A stretch of 25,405 nt of DNA from Bacillota bacterium (GCA_022717655.1 JAIIAN010000015.1:1-25405); one strand, 5' to 3'. Counted from the stretch's first letter, positions 8,301 to 16,050 are shown. Numbers and translations: made by a program. The notes: generated by a model not told the origin, from the letters alone.

Positions 8301-8525
8301 TTTCATTGTACGGTATCTCGGAATCATATCTTTGATAACACGAGTTAAAACGTGACCGATATGTGGTTTTCCGTTTGCAGTTGGAGGTCCATCATAGAAG
8401 GTATAAGTTTCTCCCTGTTTTCTCTGCTCCATACTTTTTTTGAAGATATTGTTATCTGCCCAGAATTTTTCAGTATTTTTTTCTCTTTCTACGAAATTCA
8501 TATTCGTATCGACTTTCTGATACAT
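5328..8525 (-). CDS. ileS: Isoleucyl-tRNA synthetase (long form)
   Basis: A 1065-aa class I aminoacyl-tRNA synthetase that charges tRNA-Ile and hydrolyses mischarged valine in its editing domain. The HIGH motif is at residues 55-58 (GKPHIGHVL) and KMSKS at 615-619. The CP1 editing domain contains FLAWTTTPWTLPSN, and Cys pairs (CPRCG, CWRCD, CECGC, CPKCG) suggest zinc binding. Isoleucine specificity is supported by GWDTHGLPVE and by the upstream Ile T-box. At 1065 residues it is longer than the E. coli type (~940) and resembles the eukaryote-like form found in many Clostridia, which often tolerates mupirocin; that last point is inference. The ATG at 8525 has AAGGAG upstream. Confidence 0.97.
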   Translation of the reverse strand: MYQKVDTNMNFVEREKNTEKFWADNNIFKKSMEQRKQGETYTFYDGPPTANGKPHIGHVLTRVIKDMIPRYRTMKGYMVPRKAGWDTHGLPVELEVEKKLGLDGKEQIEAYGMEPFIQQCKESVWKYKGMWEDFSSTVGFWADMENPYVTYDDNYIESEWWALKEIWDKNLLYKGFKIVPYCPRCGTPLSSQEVAQGYKTVKERSAVVRFKVVGEDAYFLAWTTTPWTLPSNVALCVNPSDTYCKVKAGDGYVYYMAEALLDKVLGKLAEEDKPAYEVLEIYKGTDLEGKSYVALYECAAKEAEKQHKKAHYVICDDYVTMSDGTGIVHIAPAFGEDDARVGREYDLPLVKFVDEKGCMTAETPFAGMRAKPSKAEMEKDPNVKSADPEVLKDLDAKGLLFDAPKFEHDYPHCWRCDTPLIYYARESWFIKMTAVKEDLIRNNNTINWIPESIGKGRFGDWLENVQDWGISRNRYWGTPLNIWECECGCMQSVGSREELYKLSGDEKAKTVELHRPYIDEITMPCPKCGKTMHRVPEVIDCWFDSGAMPFAQHHYPFENKELFEKQFPAQFISEAVDQTRGWFYSLLAESTLLFNKAPYQNVIVLGHVQDENGQKMSKSKGNAVDPFDALETYGADAIRWYFYVNSAPWLPNRFHGKAVQEGQRKFMGTLWNTYAFFVLYANIDEFDATKYTLEYDKLAVMDKWLLSKLNTLVQTVDNNLANYKIPETARALQEFVDDMSNWYVRRSRERFWAKGMEQDKINAYMTLYTALVTVAKAAAPMIPFMTEDIYQNLVRSIDKTAPESIHLCDFPAVNEAWIDKELEENMEDLLEIVVMGRACRNTANIKNRQPIGKMFVKASFTLSDFYTDIIKDELNVKEISFTDDVREFTSYSFKPQLRTVGPKYGKHLNAIKTALAELDGNKAMDELKATGELKLDIDNEEIVLLESDLLIDTAQMEGYVSESDNDITVVLDTNLTPELIEEGYVREIISKVQTMRKEAGFEVMDKIKISLSGNDVIEGIFRAHEADIKSEVLAEDVIYGETSGYVKEWKINSEKVTLGVEKISE

Positions 8526-8592
8526 AGTGGTGCTCCTTTCTTTTTTCTAAAAAATCTTTTGATTAAAAACTTCTTATTGTTTATTTAAGAAT

Positions 8593-8629
8593 AAAAAAAA
8601 CTCTCATCCTGTTGCAACAGGACGAGAGT
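8593..8629 (-). terminator. T-box terminator of ileS leader
   Basis: On the minus strand ACTCTCGTCCTGTT pairs with AACAGGATGAGAGT (one G-U), followed by eight T. The 5' arm can alternatively pair with upstream T-box sequence to form the antiterminator. Confidence 0.88.
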
Positions 8630-8838
8630 AAATAACTATCGTTTGATACCACCTCTTACACATACCAACATACGCGTTCCTTTTAACGGAGGAAAACCGG
8701 CATCCCTTACTTTTTATCCATTTCAGTCAGCAACTCCAGAGTGATTTTCTTTTGTTTCTACTCGCATCAGGCTTCCACCGTCCCCGACTCGCTGTTTCTT
8801 TCAACAACAAAATACTGTCTCCATCATCGTTTTTATCT
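8597..8838 (-). ncRNA. T-box riboswitch, isoleucine-specific, controlling ileS
   Basis: A leader of about 240 nt precedes ileS. It holds the conserved T-box region (AGAGGTGGTATC, with TGGT at 8648-8651 able to pair with the ACCA end of uncharged tRNA-Ile) just upstream of the terminator. In Stem I the specifier loop reads GAAAATCAC, placing an ATC isoleucine codon at 8743-8745. The GATGCGAG and GACGGTGG segments further 5' fit the distal Stem I motifs. Uncharged tRNA-Ile should stabilise the antiterminator and switch on ileS. The start point is set by the promoter at 8845-8874. Confidence 0.9.
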
Positions 8839-8844
8839 TGCTTT

Positions 8845-8874
8845 ATTATAAATAGGAGAGAATCGAAATGTCAA
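8845..8874 (-). promoter_or_regulatory. ileS / T-box promoter
   Basis: Consensus TTGACA (8869-8874) and TATAAT (8845-8850), both perfect, with an 18-bp spacer on the minus strand. Transcription should start near 8838. Confidence 0.88.
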
Positions 8875-8910
8875 GGGTTTTTCTTGCTTCTTTTCTTAAT
8901 TATTCCTTAC

Positions 8911-8939
8911 TTGTACTCTTATTTAAAAAAGACTATACT
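8911..8939 (+). promoter_or_regulatory. Promoter of the D,D-carboxypeptidase gene
   Basis: TTGTAC (8911-8916) and TATACT (8934-8939) with exactly 17 bp between them, about 40 bp upstream of the ATG at 8980. It is divergent from the ileS promoter. Confidence 0.75.
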
Positions 8940-8979
8940 GTTTTTGTTATATCATTTAAGAATAAGAGGTTTTTTATTT

Positions 8980-10278
8980 ATGAATTATTTAAAACATCGG
9001 GTAATCGCTACGTTCTGTTCGATTGCCCTTTTATCAGGTACTCTTTCACTTCCAGTTTTTGCCACCGAAACCAATTTACCAACCATAGACACCTCCTCAA
9101 CACCAGCAGATACTGCATCTGAACAACCACAGACCGACCCAAATGCTCCACCTGAAAGTTATAACTGGGAAATTCAGTCTGATTCCTGGGCTTCGTGGCC
9201 AAAAGGTCCACAGGTTGCTGCCGAGACTGCCATTTTGATGGACGTTGATTCAGGTGAAATCCTGTATGCCAAAGGAATTGATGAAAAACGCTATCCTGCA
9301 AGCACCACAAAGATTATGACCGCATGGCTTGCAATTGAAAACAGCAATTTATCTGATGAAATTACTTTTTCTACTGATGCCGTCTACAATATTGAACCCG
9401 GAAGCACCCACATCGGAATCCAGCCAGGAGAAATTCTTACAATGGAACAGAGTCTTTATGCCATTCTGCTTGCCTCCGCAAATGAAGTCTCCAATGGCGT
9501 AGCAGAATATGTCGGCGGGGGAAGTATTTCTGCTTTTGTTGATAAAATGAATGAACGAGCCGTTTCACTAGGCTGTACCAACACACATTTTATGAATCCA
9601 AGCGGTCTGCACGATGACAATCACTACACAACTGCACGTGACCTTGCAACGATTGCCTGTTCCGCTTTCCAAAACAAAATTTTCCGAAAAATCATCGGAA
9701 CAGAATATTATATAGAACCAAAAACAAATCTCACCGATGAAGAACGCTGGCTTAATAACCATAATAAAATGCTGCTCTCCGGTGAAAAACACTATGATGG
9801 CTGTCTTGGTGGAAAAACCGGCTACACCACAACCGCCGGAAATACTCTAGTCACCTTTGCAGAGCGTGACAACATGCGTCTGGTCTGTGTTGTACTTGCC
9901 GACACCCTGCGTTTCCAATACAGCGATACAGCTTCTCTATTTGATTACGGATTTGAAAATTTTCATAAAGAAGTGATAACAGAAAATCAGCCGGAAACTA
10001 CCCTTCACCTGCTTCCGGCCGACACAGCAAGCCTTAAAATAAAGACACCAGAGTTTCTTTCCCGAGTCGAAAAAGGCAACTGCGTAACCCTGCCAAATGA
10101 CGTGTCATTGGATTCTGTTACTTACGAAACACGAGTAGAAGGTGATTCGGTATTGACCGACTGCCTGTTTCACAATCAAGTGCTGATGACAAAACAAGTA
10201 AAGATTCTTCCATCAAAGTCCATTCAGACCTCCTTAAAATCTATCCAAGTAAAAAAGGCGAAAAAAAGACATCATTGA
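8980..10278 (+). CDS. dacA: Secreted D-alanyl-D-alanine carboxypeptidase (PBP5/DacA-like)
   Basis: A serine-type D,D-carboxypeptidase (peptidase S11) that trims the terminal D-Ala from peptidoglycan stem peptides outside the cell. From the ATG at 8980 the protein is 432 aa. A signal peptide (MNYLKHRVIATFCSIALL...VFA, about 28 residues) is followed by a Thr/Pro/Gln-rich linker, then the catalytic triad of motifs: S108-T-T-K111, S166-A-N168 and K279-T-G281. The PBP5 C-terminal domain follows (about 340-415), then a short basic tail (KKAKKRHH) rather than a clear membrane anchor. The frame stays open 76 codons further upstream, but that stretch lies over the promoter and T-box region and would bury the signal peptide, so 8980 is preferred. 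The ribosome site is modest (AAGAGG). Its last seven bases overlap the convergent exonuclease gene. Confidence 0.93.
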   Translation: MNYLKHRVIATFCSIALLSGTLSLPVFATETNLPTIDTSSTPADTASEQPQTDPNAPPESYNWEIQSDSWASWPKGPQVAAETAILMDVDSGEILYAKGIDEKRYPASTTKIMTAWLAIENSNLSDEITFSTDAVYNIEPGSTHIGIQPGEILTMEQSLYAILLASANEVSNGVAEYVGGGSISAFVDKMNERAVSLGCTNTHFMNPSGLHDDNHYTTARDLATIACSAFQNKIFRKIIGTEYYIEPKTNLTDEERWLNNHNKMLLSGEKHYDGCLGGKTGYTTTAGNTLVTFAERDNMRLVCVVLADTLRFQYSDTASLFDYGFENFHKEVITENQPETTLHLLPADTASLKIKTPEFLSRVEKGNCVTLPNDVSLDSVTYETRVEGDSVLTDCLFHNQVLMTKQVKILPSKSIQTSLKSIQVKKAKKRHH

Positions 10279-10300
10279 TGCCTTTTTTCCCGCCTTTTTT
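10251..10300. terminator. Bidirectional terminator inside the two convergent gene ends
   Basis: AAAAAAGGCG (10251-10260) pairs perfectly with CGCCTTTTTT (10291-10300); a second A-run/T-run pair lies inside. Both arms give T-runs on their respective strands. The hairpin overlaps the last codons of both convergent genes, so it can serve both. Confidence 0.6.
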
Positions 10301-11219
10301 CCCGAAGCAGATTTCGTTTCTCCCGAATTTCAACTGCTTCTTCTTCATTAATTTTCTTTACTGTTTTTACTACATAATAACTGCCTTCATCTGTTTTCTT
10401 CAACCGGATTTTTCCTTTCAGATAACCGTGTTCCGGACAGTATGCCAGGCAGACATGGAATTTGGTATTCATGGAAAACCAGCGTATTTTTTTCTTTGCT
10501 GTATTATTACAAATAATACATTTTGTACTTACGACTTCCCTGTCCTTCATGGCATCTTCTTTTGTTGGAAATTCTCTTGAAATATATTTGGAATAATTCT
10601 CAAACATGACATGAATTTCTTCCTTTTTTGATTTCGGATTCTGATAAGTATCAATCGAATAATTTTTTTCCACTACTTCAAGTGGCAGTTTGGCAAATAC
10701 TTCTGCTGTATACCAGGCATCATGAAGGGCACGGTGAAAGCTCTCTGTCTTTTCTATTTTAAGAAAATCAATGGCATATTCCAGTGAACGACAATTTTTT
10801 TCACCCTCACAGGCAATTCCAAATATTTTCTGAAGGTCATAATATCGAACCGGTCCTTCTAAGAAATGCAGCATGGTATAATATTTCAAATTTCGCTGAA
10901 GTTCAATCAAATCCGTCGGTCCCCAGGTACAGAAAATAACATCTTCTCCACACCATCTAAAAAAACGTCTCACGGATTTTGAAAAAGAAAGTCCGCTCTC
11001 TAAGGTACTTTTATCAATCTTTAAAATTTCTTTTGTCCGATAATGAAGTCTGTGGTAAACAGCAGGTTTTACAATCTGCTGGAATTTATCAATTATTTTT
11101 CGGTTTTCATCTAATTTTACTGCTCCAAATTCGATAATCTCAAACGGCAGTCTTTTATTTTCACGGTCTTTTCCATAAGGACACTGATTCCACTCTAGGT
11201 CAAATACAATATAATTCAT
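10272..11219 (-). CDS. DEDDh 3'-5' exonuclease with C-terminal zinc-ribbon-like tail
   Basis: A 315-aa DnaQ/RNase T-like exonuclease, acting on DNA or RNA ends. ExoI is the catalytic FDLEW (D7, E9), ExoII is GPTDLIELQ, and ExoIII is HRALHDAWYTAE with the H-x4-D of the DEDDh type. The order and spacing resemble KapD/ERI1-type enzymes. After the nuclease domain (about 1-180) a C-terminal region holds CIICNNTAKKK...HVCLAYCPEHGY, a Cys/His cluster that likely binds a metal and may contact RNA. The ATG at 11219 is chosen because AGAAG lies just upstream; a GTG five codons earlier (11234) is possible but has no ribosome site. It is not a polymerase subunit: there is no replication context. Substrate unknown. 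Confidence 0.87.
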   Translation of the reverse strand: MNYIVFDLEWNQCPYGKDRENKRLPFEIIEFGAVKLDENRKIIDKFQQIVKPAVYHRLHYRTKEILKIDKSTLESGLSFSKSVRRFFRWCGEDVIFCTWGPTDLIELQRNLKYYTMLHFLEGPVRYYDLQKIFGIACEGEKNCRSLEYAIDFLKIEKTESFHRALHDAWYTAEVFAKLPLEVVEKNYSIDTYQNPKSKKEEIHVMFENYSKYISREFPTKEDAMKDREVVSTKCIICNNTAKKKIRWFSMNTKFHVCLAYCPEHGYLKGKIRLKKTDEGSYYVVKTVKKINEEEAVEIREKRNLLREKRREKRHQ

Positions 11220-11261
11220 TTCTTTTCTTCTCACTAACTAACTATTTACTCTGCTGCTGTA

Positions 11262-11290
11262 ATCTTACCATGATGACCTCTTATTCGCAA
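11262..11290 (-). promoter_or_regulatory. Promoter of the exonuclease gene
   Basis: TTGCGA (11285-11290) and TAAGAT (11262-11267) on the minus strand with a 17-bp spacer, about 45 bp upstream of the start codon. Confidence 0.6.
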
Positions 11291-11370
11291 CTGAAAATCA
11301 TGTCGTATGTCAGAAACCTGACTTTTATCCTGTTAGAAAATCCTTGAACAAGATTTCTGAATATCAGCAT

Positions 11371-11416
11371 AAAAAAAGAAGCCATACATGCATGTTTTTA
11401 TGCGATGTATGACTTC
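11371..11416 (-). terminator. Intrinsic terminator of ftsH
   Basis: On the minus strand a 12-bp stem (11405-11416 with 11378-11389, one G-U), extended by GCAT/ATGC, then seven T (11371-11377). It lies 60 bp after the ftsH stop. Confidence 0.85.
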
Positions 11417-11475
11417 TCCTGTGCTTTTTTCGTGTAGTCTCGAACTCTCTCTGTACCCGATTTTCTCAGAACATT

Positions 11476-13323
11476 TTACTGTTCCTGCTCAATCTGTGGC
11501 ATCGGTTCTGCCAGAATTTTCATAAATTCTTCACCTGTAATTGTTTCATTATCGTAAAGATATTTTGCAAGCTGATGCAGTTTTCCGATATTATCTTCAA
11601 GAATCTTATACGCTTTTGCGTGCTGAGTTTTTACCAGTTCCACCACTTTTTTATCTATCTCTGTCTGGGTTTCAAATGAGCAGGCAAGGGAAGTATCTCC
11701 GCCTAAGTACTGGTTCTGAACACTTTCCATTGCTACCATATCGAAATCATCACTCATACCGTAGCGGGTAATCATGCCTCGGGCAAGTTTCGTTGCCTGC
11801 TCGATATCGTTTGATGCTCCCGTTGTAATTGAGTGGAAAATCAATTCTTCTGCGGCACGTCCACCGGTAAAGGTCGCAATCTTATTTTCCAGTTCTTCTT
11901 TTGACATCAGATAATGCTCGCCATCTTCCACCTGCATCGTATATCCAAGTGCACCAGAAGTTCTTGGAATAATGGTAATCTTATGCACTGGTGCAGAATT
12001 GGTCTGCATCGCAGCTACAAGCGCATGTCCAATTTCGTGATAAGAAACAATTAATTTTTCTTTTTCAGAAAGCACACGGCTCTTCTTCTGATAACCGGCA
12101 ATAACAACTTCGATACTTTCTTCCATATCTGCCTGTGTTGCAAATTTTCTTCTGTCACGTACTGCTCGAAGTGCTGCCTCATTTACGATATTTGCAAGTT
12201 CTGCACCGGAAGCACCAGATGCTGCTTTTGCAATTTCTCTAAAGTCTACATTATCTGAAACTTTAATCTTCTTTGCATGTACTTTTAAGATTTCTTCACG
12301 TCCCTGTAAGTCCGGAAGTTCAACCGGAATTCGTCTGTCAAAACGACCCGGACGAAGCAGTGCAGGGTCAAGGGAATCCGGACGGTTGGTTGCTGCCAGA
12401 ATAACAACACCTTTTGAACCGTCGAAACCATCCATCTCTGTCAAAAGCTGGTTCAAGGTCTGCTCACGCTCATCATTTCCACTGATATTTCCATCTCTTT
12501 TTTTACCGATGGTATCAATCTCATCGATAAATACGATACATGGGGCTTTTTCATTTGCCTGTTTAAATAAATCTCTTACCTTTGCCGCACCCATACCAAC
12601 AAACATTTCAACAAACTCCGAACCTGAAATGGAGAAGAACGGCACATTTGCTTCACCGGCTACTGCCTTTGCAAGCAGGGTTTTACCGGTTCCCGGAGGA
12701 CCTACAAGAAGAGCGCCTTTTGGCATGGCAGCTCCGATTTCTCTGTATTTTTCCGGATTATGCAAGTAATCTACAATCTCTGTCAAAAGTTCTTTTGCCT
12801 CATCTTCACCTGCGACATCAGAAAATTTAATTCCTGTGGAAGATTTCACATAAATCTTTGCGTTGCTCTTTCCAAATGACATTGCTCCACCAGCTCCGCC
12901 ACCGATACCACTCATCATTTTCTTGCTGAGCCAGTTTCCGATAAATACAAAAATCAAAATTGGCACGATATAAGACAATAATAAGGTTAAAATAGGAGAA
13001 GTTTTCTGCGGAATCTTTTCAGAGAAGGTTACTCCTGCATCTTTCAGACGCTCCACTTCCTGCGCATCATTGATTCTACCGGTTTTATAAACCTGTGTTT
13101 CATTTCCATTTTTTACAGAATAATAGATGACATCATCATCCAGATTGACTTCCTCTACAGTTCCACTATCGAGAGTATCTAAGAACTCATCATAAGTGGC
13201 TTCCTTGATACTTCTCTCTGCAAGGCTTGGTACTAAAAGTGTGTTTAACAGCACCAATACAATAATTACGATTGCATAATAGAACATCAAGGGTTTTTTT
13301 GGCTTTTTATCTTTGATTTCCAT
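11476..13323 (-). CDS. ftsH: ATP-dependent zinc metalloprotease FtsH
   Basis: A 615-aa membrane-anchored AAA+ protease that degrades misfolded membrane proteins and selected regulators. Two transmembrane helices (about 12-32 and 110-132) flank an extracytoplasmic loop. The AAA module has Walker A GPPGTGKT (208-215), Walker B FIDEID (265-270), the pore loop FVEMFVGMG, and arginine fingers in RPGRFDRR. The protease domain has H429-E-I-G-H433 and the third zinc ligand D506 in GASNDIEQAT. All catalytic residues are present. The length is a little short of E. coli FtsH (644), mainly in the disordered tail. AAAGGGG precedes the ATG at 13323. Confidence 0.97.
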   Translation of the reverse strand: MEIKDKKPKKPLMFYYAIVIIVLVLLNTLLVPSLAERSIKEATYDEFLDTLDSGTVEEVNLDDDVIYYSVKNGNETQVYKTGRINDAQEVERLKDAGVTFSEKIPQKTSPILTLLLSYIVPILIFVFIGNWLSKKMMSGIGGGAGGAMSFGKSNAKIYVKSSTGIKFSDVAGEDEAKELLTEIVDYLHNPEKYREIGAAMPKGALLVGPPGTGKTLLAKAVAGEANVPFFSISGSEFVEMFVGMGAAKVRDLFKQANEKAPCIVFIDEIDTIGKKRDGNISGNDEREQTLNQLLTEMDGFDGSKGVVILAATNRPDSLDPALLRPGRFDRRIPVELPDLQGREEILKVHAKKIKVSDNVDFREIAKAASGASGAELANIVNEAALRAVRDRRKFATQADMEESIEVVIAGYQKKSRVLSEKEKLIVSYHEIGHALVAAMQTNSAPVHKITIIPRTSGALGYTMQVEDGEHYLMSKEELENKIATFTGGRAAEELIFHSITTGASNDIEQATKLARGMITRYGMSDDFDMVAMESVQNQYLGGDTSLACSFETQTEIDKKVVELVKTQHAKAYKILEDNIGKLHQLAKYLYDNETITGEEFMKILAEPMPQIEQEQ

Positions 13324-13375
13324 AGCCGTATCCCCTTTCTTTTTTATAAAATTGATTTTTTACCTCTTTTTATTT

Positions 13376-13404
13376 ATTATGCGCCAATTTTTACCTATTT
13401 ACAA
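13376..13404 (-). promoter_or_regulatory. ftsH promoter
   Basis: TTGTAA (13399-13404) and CATAAT (13376-13381) on the minus strand, 17-bp spacer, about 55 bp before the ftsH start. Confidence 0.6.
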
Positions 13405-13427
13405 TTAAGAAACCCTGTTAATTCTCT

Positions 13428-13489
13428 AAAAAAAAAATGAACTGATGCCCAAAACAAAAACTTCAAAGTTCTTTCTCATACATCAGTTC
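13428..13489 (-). terminator. Terminator of the sigma-like gene
   Basis: On the minus strand GAACTGATG (13481-13489) pairs with CATCAGTTC (13439-13447), with a small internal hairpin in the long loop, followed by ten T (13428-13437). Confidence 0.75.
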
Positions 13490-13508
13490 TAATTTTTTTA
13501 TTTACAAA

Positions 13509-14300
13509 TTAATTATCTTCTCCGGTTAATCTTAAGATTCCCTGGATTTCCTCCAAATCCATATCCAAAAATGCTGATAACTCTTCGGCACTGTATTTAT
13601 CGTCATCATCATCCATGATTTCTTTGATTTTATGCTCCAGATTTCTTACTTTTTCCACTAAAATATCATCGCTTTGTTTCTGGTCCGTCTGTTCCTCTAA
13701 TAGCAGTAAAATTGCATTTCGGATTTCTCCGGATAAAAATGCCTGCACGTCTTCTGCTTCTTCAAGATTTTCCAGTGCTCCAATCAAACCGATATTTCCC
13801 TCGGAAACCATATCTCCAAGAAATACCTCTCCGTCATGCAGTTCTTTTGCGATTTCAAGCACTTCTTTCATATATAATTCTGTTAACCTTGATTTTGCCT
13901 GTGCCTCTCCTGCTTTTGCTGATTCAAAAAGACTTTCTTTTTCGCCTTCCTCTTCTGGAAGAATTGCATTTAATGTTTCAAGATAATCCTCTAAATATTC
14001 TTTCTCTTCCTGTGTCAGCTCGGCAGATTTTTTCTCTTCTTCTGTATCCTCTGGTTCATAAGAAAACATGGAACTTTTCTTTGGCATTTCTGGCTGAGAA
14101 TTTTTTTCTGCTTTCTTTTTTTCTTCATCCGTATGGATTCCCTGAATGGTCAGATAATCATATACCTTCTGAAGCTGTGTCTCATTTAAACCATCTCCTA
14201 CAAAAAAATCCTCTACTACTTCACGGCTGATTTTTCTTCCATTGTTGACTGCAAGTCTCTGTATATCCTGTAATTTCTGCTGAAATTCTTTAATTTCCAT
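13509..14300 (-). CDS. Sigma-70-like protein lacking region 4 (degenerate sigma or sigma mimic)
   Basis: A 263-aa acidic protein. Residues 1-50 (IQRLAVNNGRKISREVVEDF...LQKVYDYLTIQGI) resemble region 1.1 of the housekeeping sigma factor. A charged linker follows. Residues about 140-185 (LYMKEVLEIAKELHD...LGDMVSEGNIGLIGALENL) resemble sigma region 2, whose canonical form is DLIQEGNIGLMRAVEKF. Residues about 235-262 (YSAEELSAFLDMDLEEIQGI) resemble the helix of region 3. The aromatic residues and basic helix of regions 2.3-2.4 and the whole of region 4 are missing, so promoter recognition in the usual way is unlikely. It may bind core RNA polymerase as a modulator, or be a relic. It has its own promoter and terminator and diverges from a P-loop/nuclease gene. 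The sigma relationship is inferred from motif similarity. Confidence 0.7.
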   Translation of the reverse strand: MEIKEFQQKLQDIQRLAVNNGRKISREVVEDFFVGDGLNETQLQKVYDYLTIQGIHTDEEKKKAEKNSQPEMPKKSSMFSYEPEDTEEEKKSAELTQEEKEYLEDYLETLNAILPEEEGEKESLFESAKAGEAQAKSRLTELYMKEVLEIAKELHDGEVFLGDMVSEGNIGLIGALENLEEAEDVQAFLSGEIRNAILLLLEEQTDQKQSDDILVEKVRNLEHKIKEIMDDDDDKYSAEELSAFLDMDLEEIQGILRLTGEDN

Positions 14301-14358
14301 TCTAACCTAATGCACTCCTTTTTCTATTCAAAACTTTATATTTCGCACCTTAATTGTC

Positions 14359-14387
14359 ATCTTAGCATGAGACTGTACTGCTTGCAA
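14359..14387 (-). promoter_or_regulatory. Promoter of the sigma-like gene, sharing its -35 box
   Basis: On the minus strand TTGCAA (14382-14387) and TAAGAT (14359-14364) are 17 bp apart. TTGCAA is self-complementary and is also the -35 of the plus-strand promoter. Confidence 0.65.
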
Positions 14388-14410
14388 TCTTTTTTCGTAC
14401 TGGGTATACT
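14382..14410 (+). promoter_or_regulatory. Promoter of the P-loop/PD-(D/E)XK gene, sharing its -35 box
   Basis: TTGCAA (14382-14387) and TATACT (14405-14410) are 17 bp apart, 46 bp upstream of the ATG. Confidence 0.7.
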
Positions 14411-14456
14411 ATTCCTATCAGACCAGCGTACAAAAATCTAACAGAGGGAGGTTACT

Positions 14457-16049
14457 ATGGGAATCTATTTAAATCCAGGAACTGGCGAATTTCAGGAAAG
14501 TTTAAATTCTAAAATTTACATTGATAAAACAAGCTTAATCGAAAAAACTAATGAAGTTCTTAAAACACAGCAGAAATTTATCTGCGTCAGTCGTCCACGC
14601 AGATTTGGAAAATCCATGGCTGCTGGTATGCTTGCTGCATATTATGAACAGGAAGAAGATTCTTTCGAGTTATTTAAAAGTCTGCAAATCAGTCACTCTC
14701 CTTCTTTTAAGAAACATTTAAATCAATACGATGTCATTAAAGTAAATATGCAGGATTTTTTAAGTTCTACACAAAATGTAAACGAAATGCTTGATTTATT
14801 AAAAAACAGACTGCTTCGTGATTTAAAAAGAAAATATCCAGATTATGTAGAAGATACAAATCTTATTTTCGCAATGCAGGACATCTATGCCTACACCAGA
14901 CATCCATTTGTAATTCTCATTGATGAATGGGACTGCCTTTTTCGAGAATATAAAGAAGATAAAGATTCTCAAAAAAAATATCTGGATTTTCTTCGTGCAT
15001 GGCTAAAAGATAAATCTTATACTGCACTTGTCTACATGACCGGAATTCTGCCAATCAAAAAATATGGTACTCATTCTGCTCTAAATATGTTTACAGAATA
15101 CTCCATGACTATTCCTGGAGACCTTGCAGAATTTTTTGGTTTCACAGAATCAGAAGTTCATTCCCTTTGTACACAATATGAAATGAACTTTGAAGAAGCA
15201 AAAATCTGGTATGACGGTTATGAACTTATTTCTTATGATAAAAATGGAGCTCATTTTTATTCCATATACAGTCCAAAATCTGTTGTTGAGTCTATGCTTC
15301 ATCATAAATTTGCTCCTTACTGGAATCAGACAGAAACTTATGAGGCATTGAAATTATATATTCAGATGAATATTGATGGACTAAAAGACGCAGTCATTAA
15401 AATGCTGGCTGGCGATTCCATTCCAATTAATATTGGTACATTCAGTAATGATATGACTACTTTTTCAAGCAAAGATGACGTATTGACTCTTCTTGTTCAT
15501 CTTGGATATCTTACTTACAACAGCAAAACGGAATGTGTCTCCATCCCAAATCGTGAAGTAGCAAGGGAATATATTAATGCAATCAGTACAATGGACTGGA
15601 CTGAAATAATCACTTCGGTTAACGATTCAAAACAATTACTTGAATCTTTATGGAATCTTGATGAAACTGCAGTTGCCTTGGGAATTGATAAAGCCCATCG
15701 TGAAATTTCAATCCTGCAATACAACGATGAAAATTCACTTAGCTGTACTGTCAGTCTCGCTTTTTACTTTGCACGGGAATATTATACGATTATTCGTGAG
15801 TTACCTGCTGGTAAAGGCTTTGCCGATATCTGTTTTATTCCGCGCAAAATCCATTTAGATAAACCTGCTGTAATCTTAGAATTAAAATGGGATAAGGATG
15901 CTGTAGGTGCGATTTCACAAATCAAAGAAAAACAATATATAGACGCCTTAAAAGATTATCATGGAAATCTAATTCTTGCCGGTATTAATTATGACAAAAA
16001 GACCAAAGAACATATCTGTAAAATTGAACAATTACAATATCACGCTTAA
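14457..16049 (+). CDS. AAA-ATPase-like / PD-(D/E)XK nuclease-like protein (DUF1703 type)
   Basis: A 530-aa protein of the AAA-ATPase_like (PF09820) plus PDDEXK_9 (PF08011) architecture, common in multiple copies in gut Clostridia and Bacteroidetes. The N-terminus holds YIDKTSLI, then the P-loop in SRPRRFGKSM (K52-S53) and Walker B ILIDEWD (D156, E157). The C-terminus has a PD-(D/E)XK core: D457 in GFADICF, E475 and K477 in LELKWDKD, then a Gln helix (AISQIKEKQY). All key residues are present. The ribosome site GAGGGAGG precedes the ATG at 14457. The family's role is unproven; conflict or mobile-element functions have been suggested. It is monocistronic, with its own promoter and a strong terminator. 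Confidence 0.92.
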   Translation: MGIYLNPGTGEFQESLNSKIYIDKTSLIEKTNEVLKTQQKFICVSRPRRFGKSMAAGMLAAYYEQEEDSFELFKSLQISHSPSFKKHLNQYDVIKVNMQDFLSSTQNVNEMLDLLKNRLLRDLKRKYPDYVEDTNLIFAMQDIYAYTRHPFVILIDEWDCLFREYKEDKDSQKKYLDFLRAWLKDKSYTALVYMTGILPIKKYGTHSALNMFTEYSMTIPGDLAEFFGFTESEVHSLCTQYEMNFEEAKIWYDGYELISYDKNGAHFYSIYSPKSVVESMLHHKFAPYWNQTETYEALKLYIQMNIDGLKDAVIKMLAGDSIPINIGTFSNDMTTFSSKDDVLTLLVHLGYLTYNSKTECVSIPNREVAREYINAISTMDWTEIITSVNDSKQLLESLWNLDETAVALGIDKAHREISILQYNDENSLSCTVSLAFYFAREYYTIIRELPAGKGFADICFIPRKIHLDKPAVILELKWDKDAVGAISQIKEKQYIDALKDYHGNLILAGINYDKKTKEHICKIEQLQYHA

Positions 16050-16050
16050 C

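Noticed and set aside
8752..8979. 76-codon upstream extension of the carboxypeptidase
   Set aside because: It lies over the ileS T-box leader and both promoters, and would bury a good signal peptide; the start at 8980 is better placed after a 17-bp-spaced promoter.
13615..14230. Two long plus-strand frames of 123 and 172 aa
   Set aside because: They are antisense shadows of the sigma-like gene; the Ser/Phe/Leu-rich composition reflects the complement of its Glu-rich codons.
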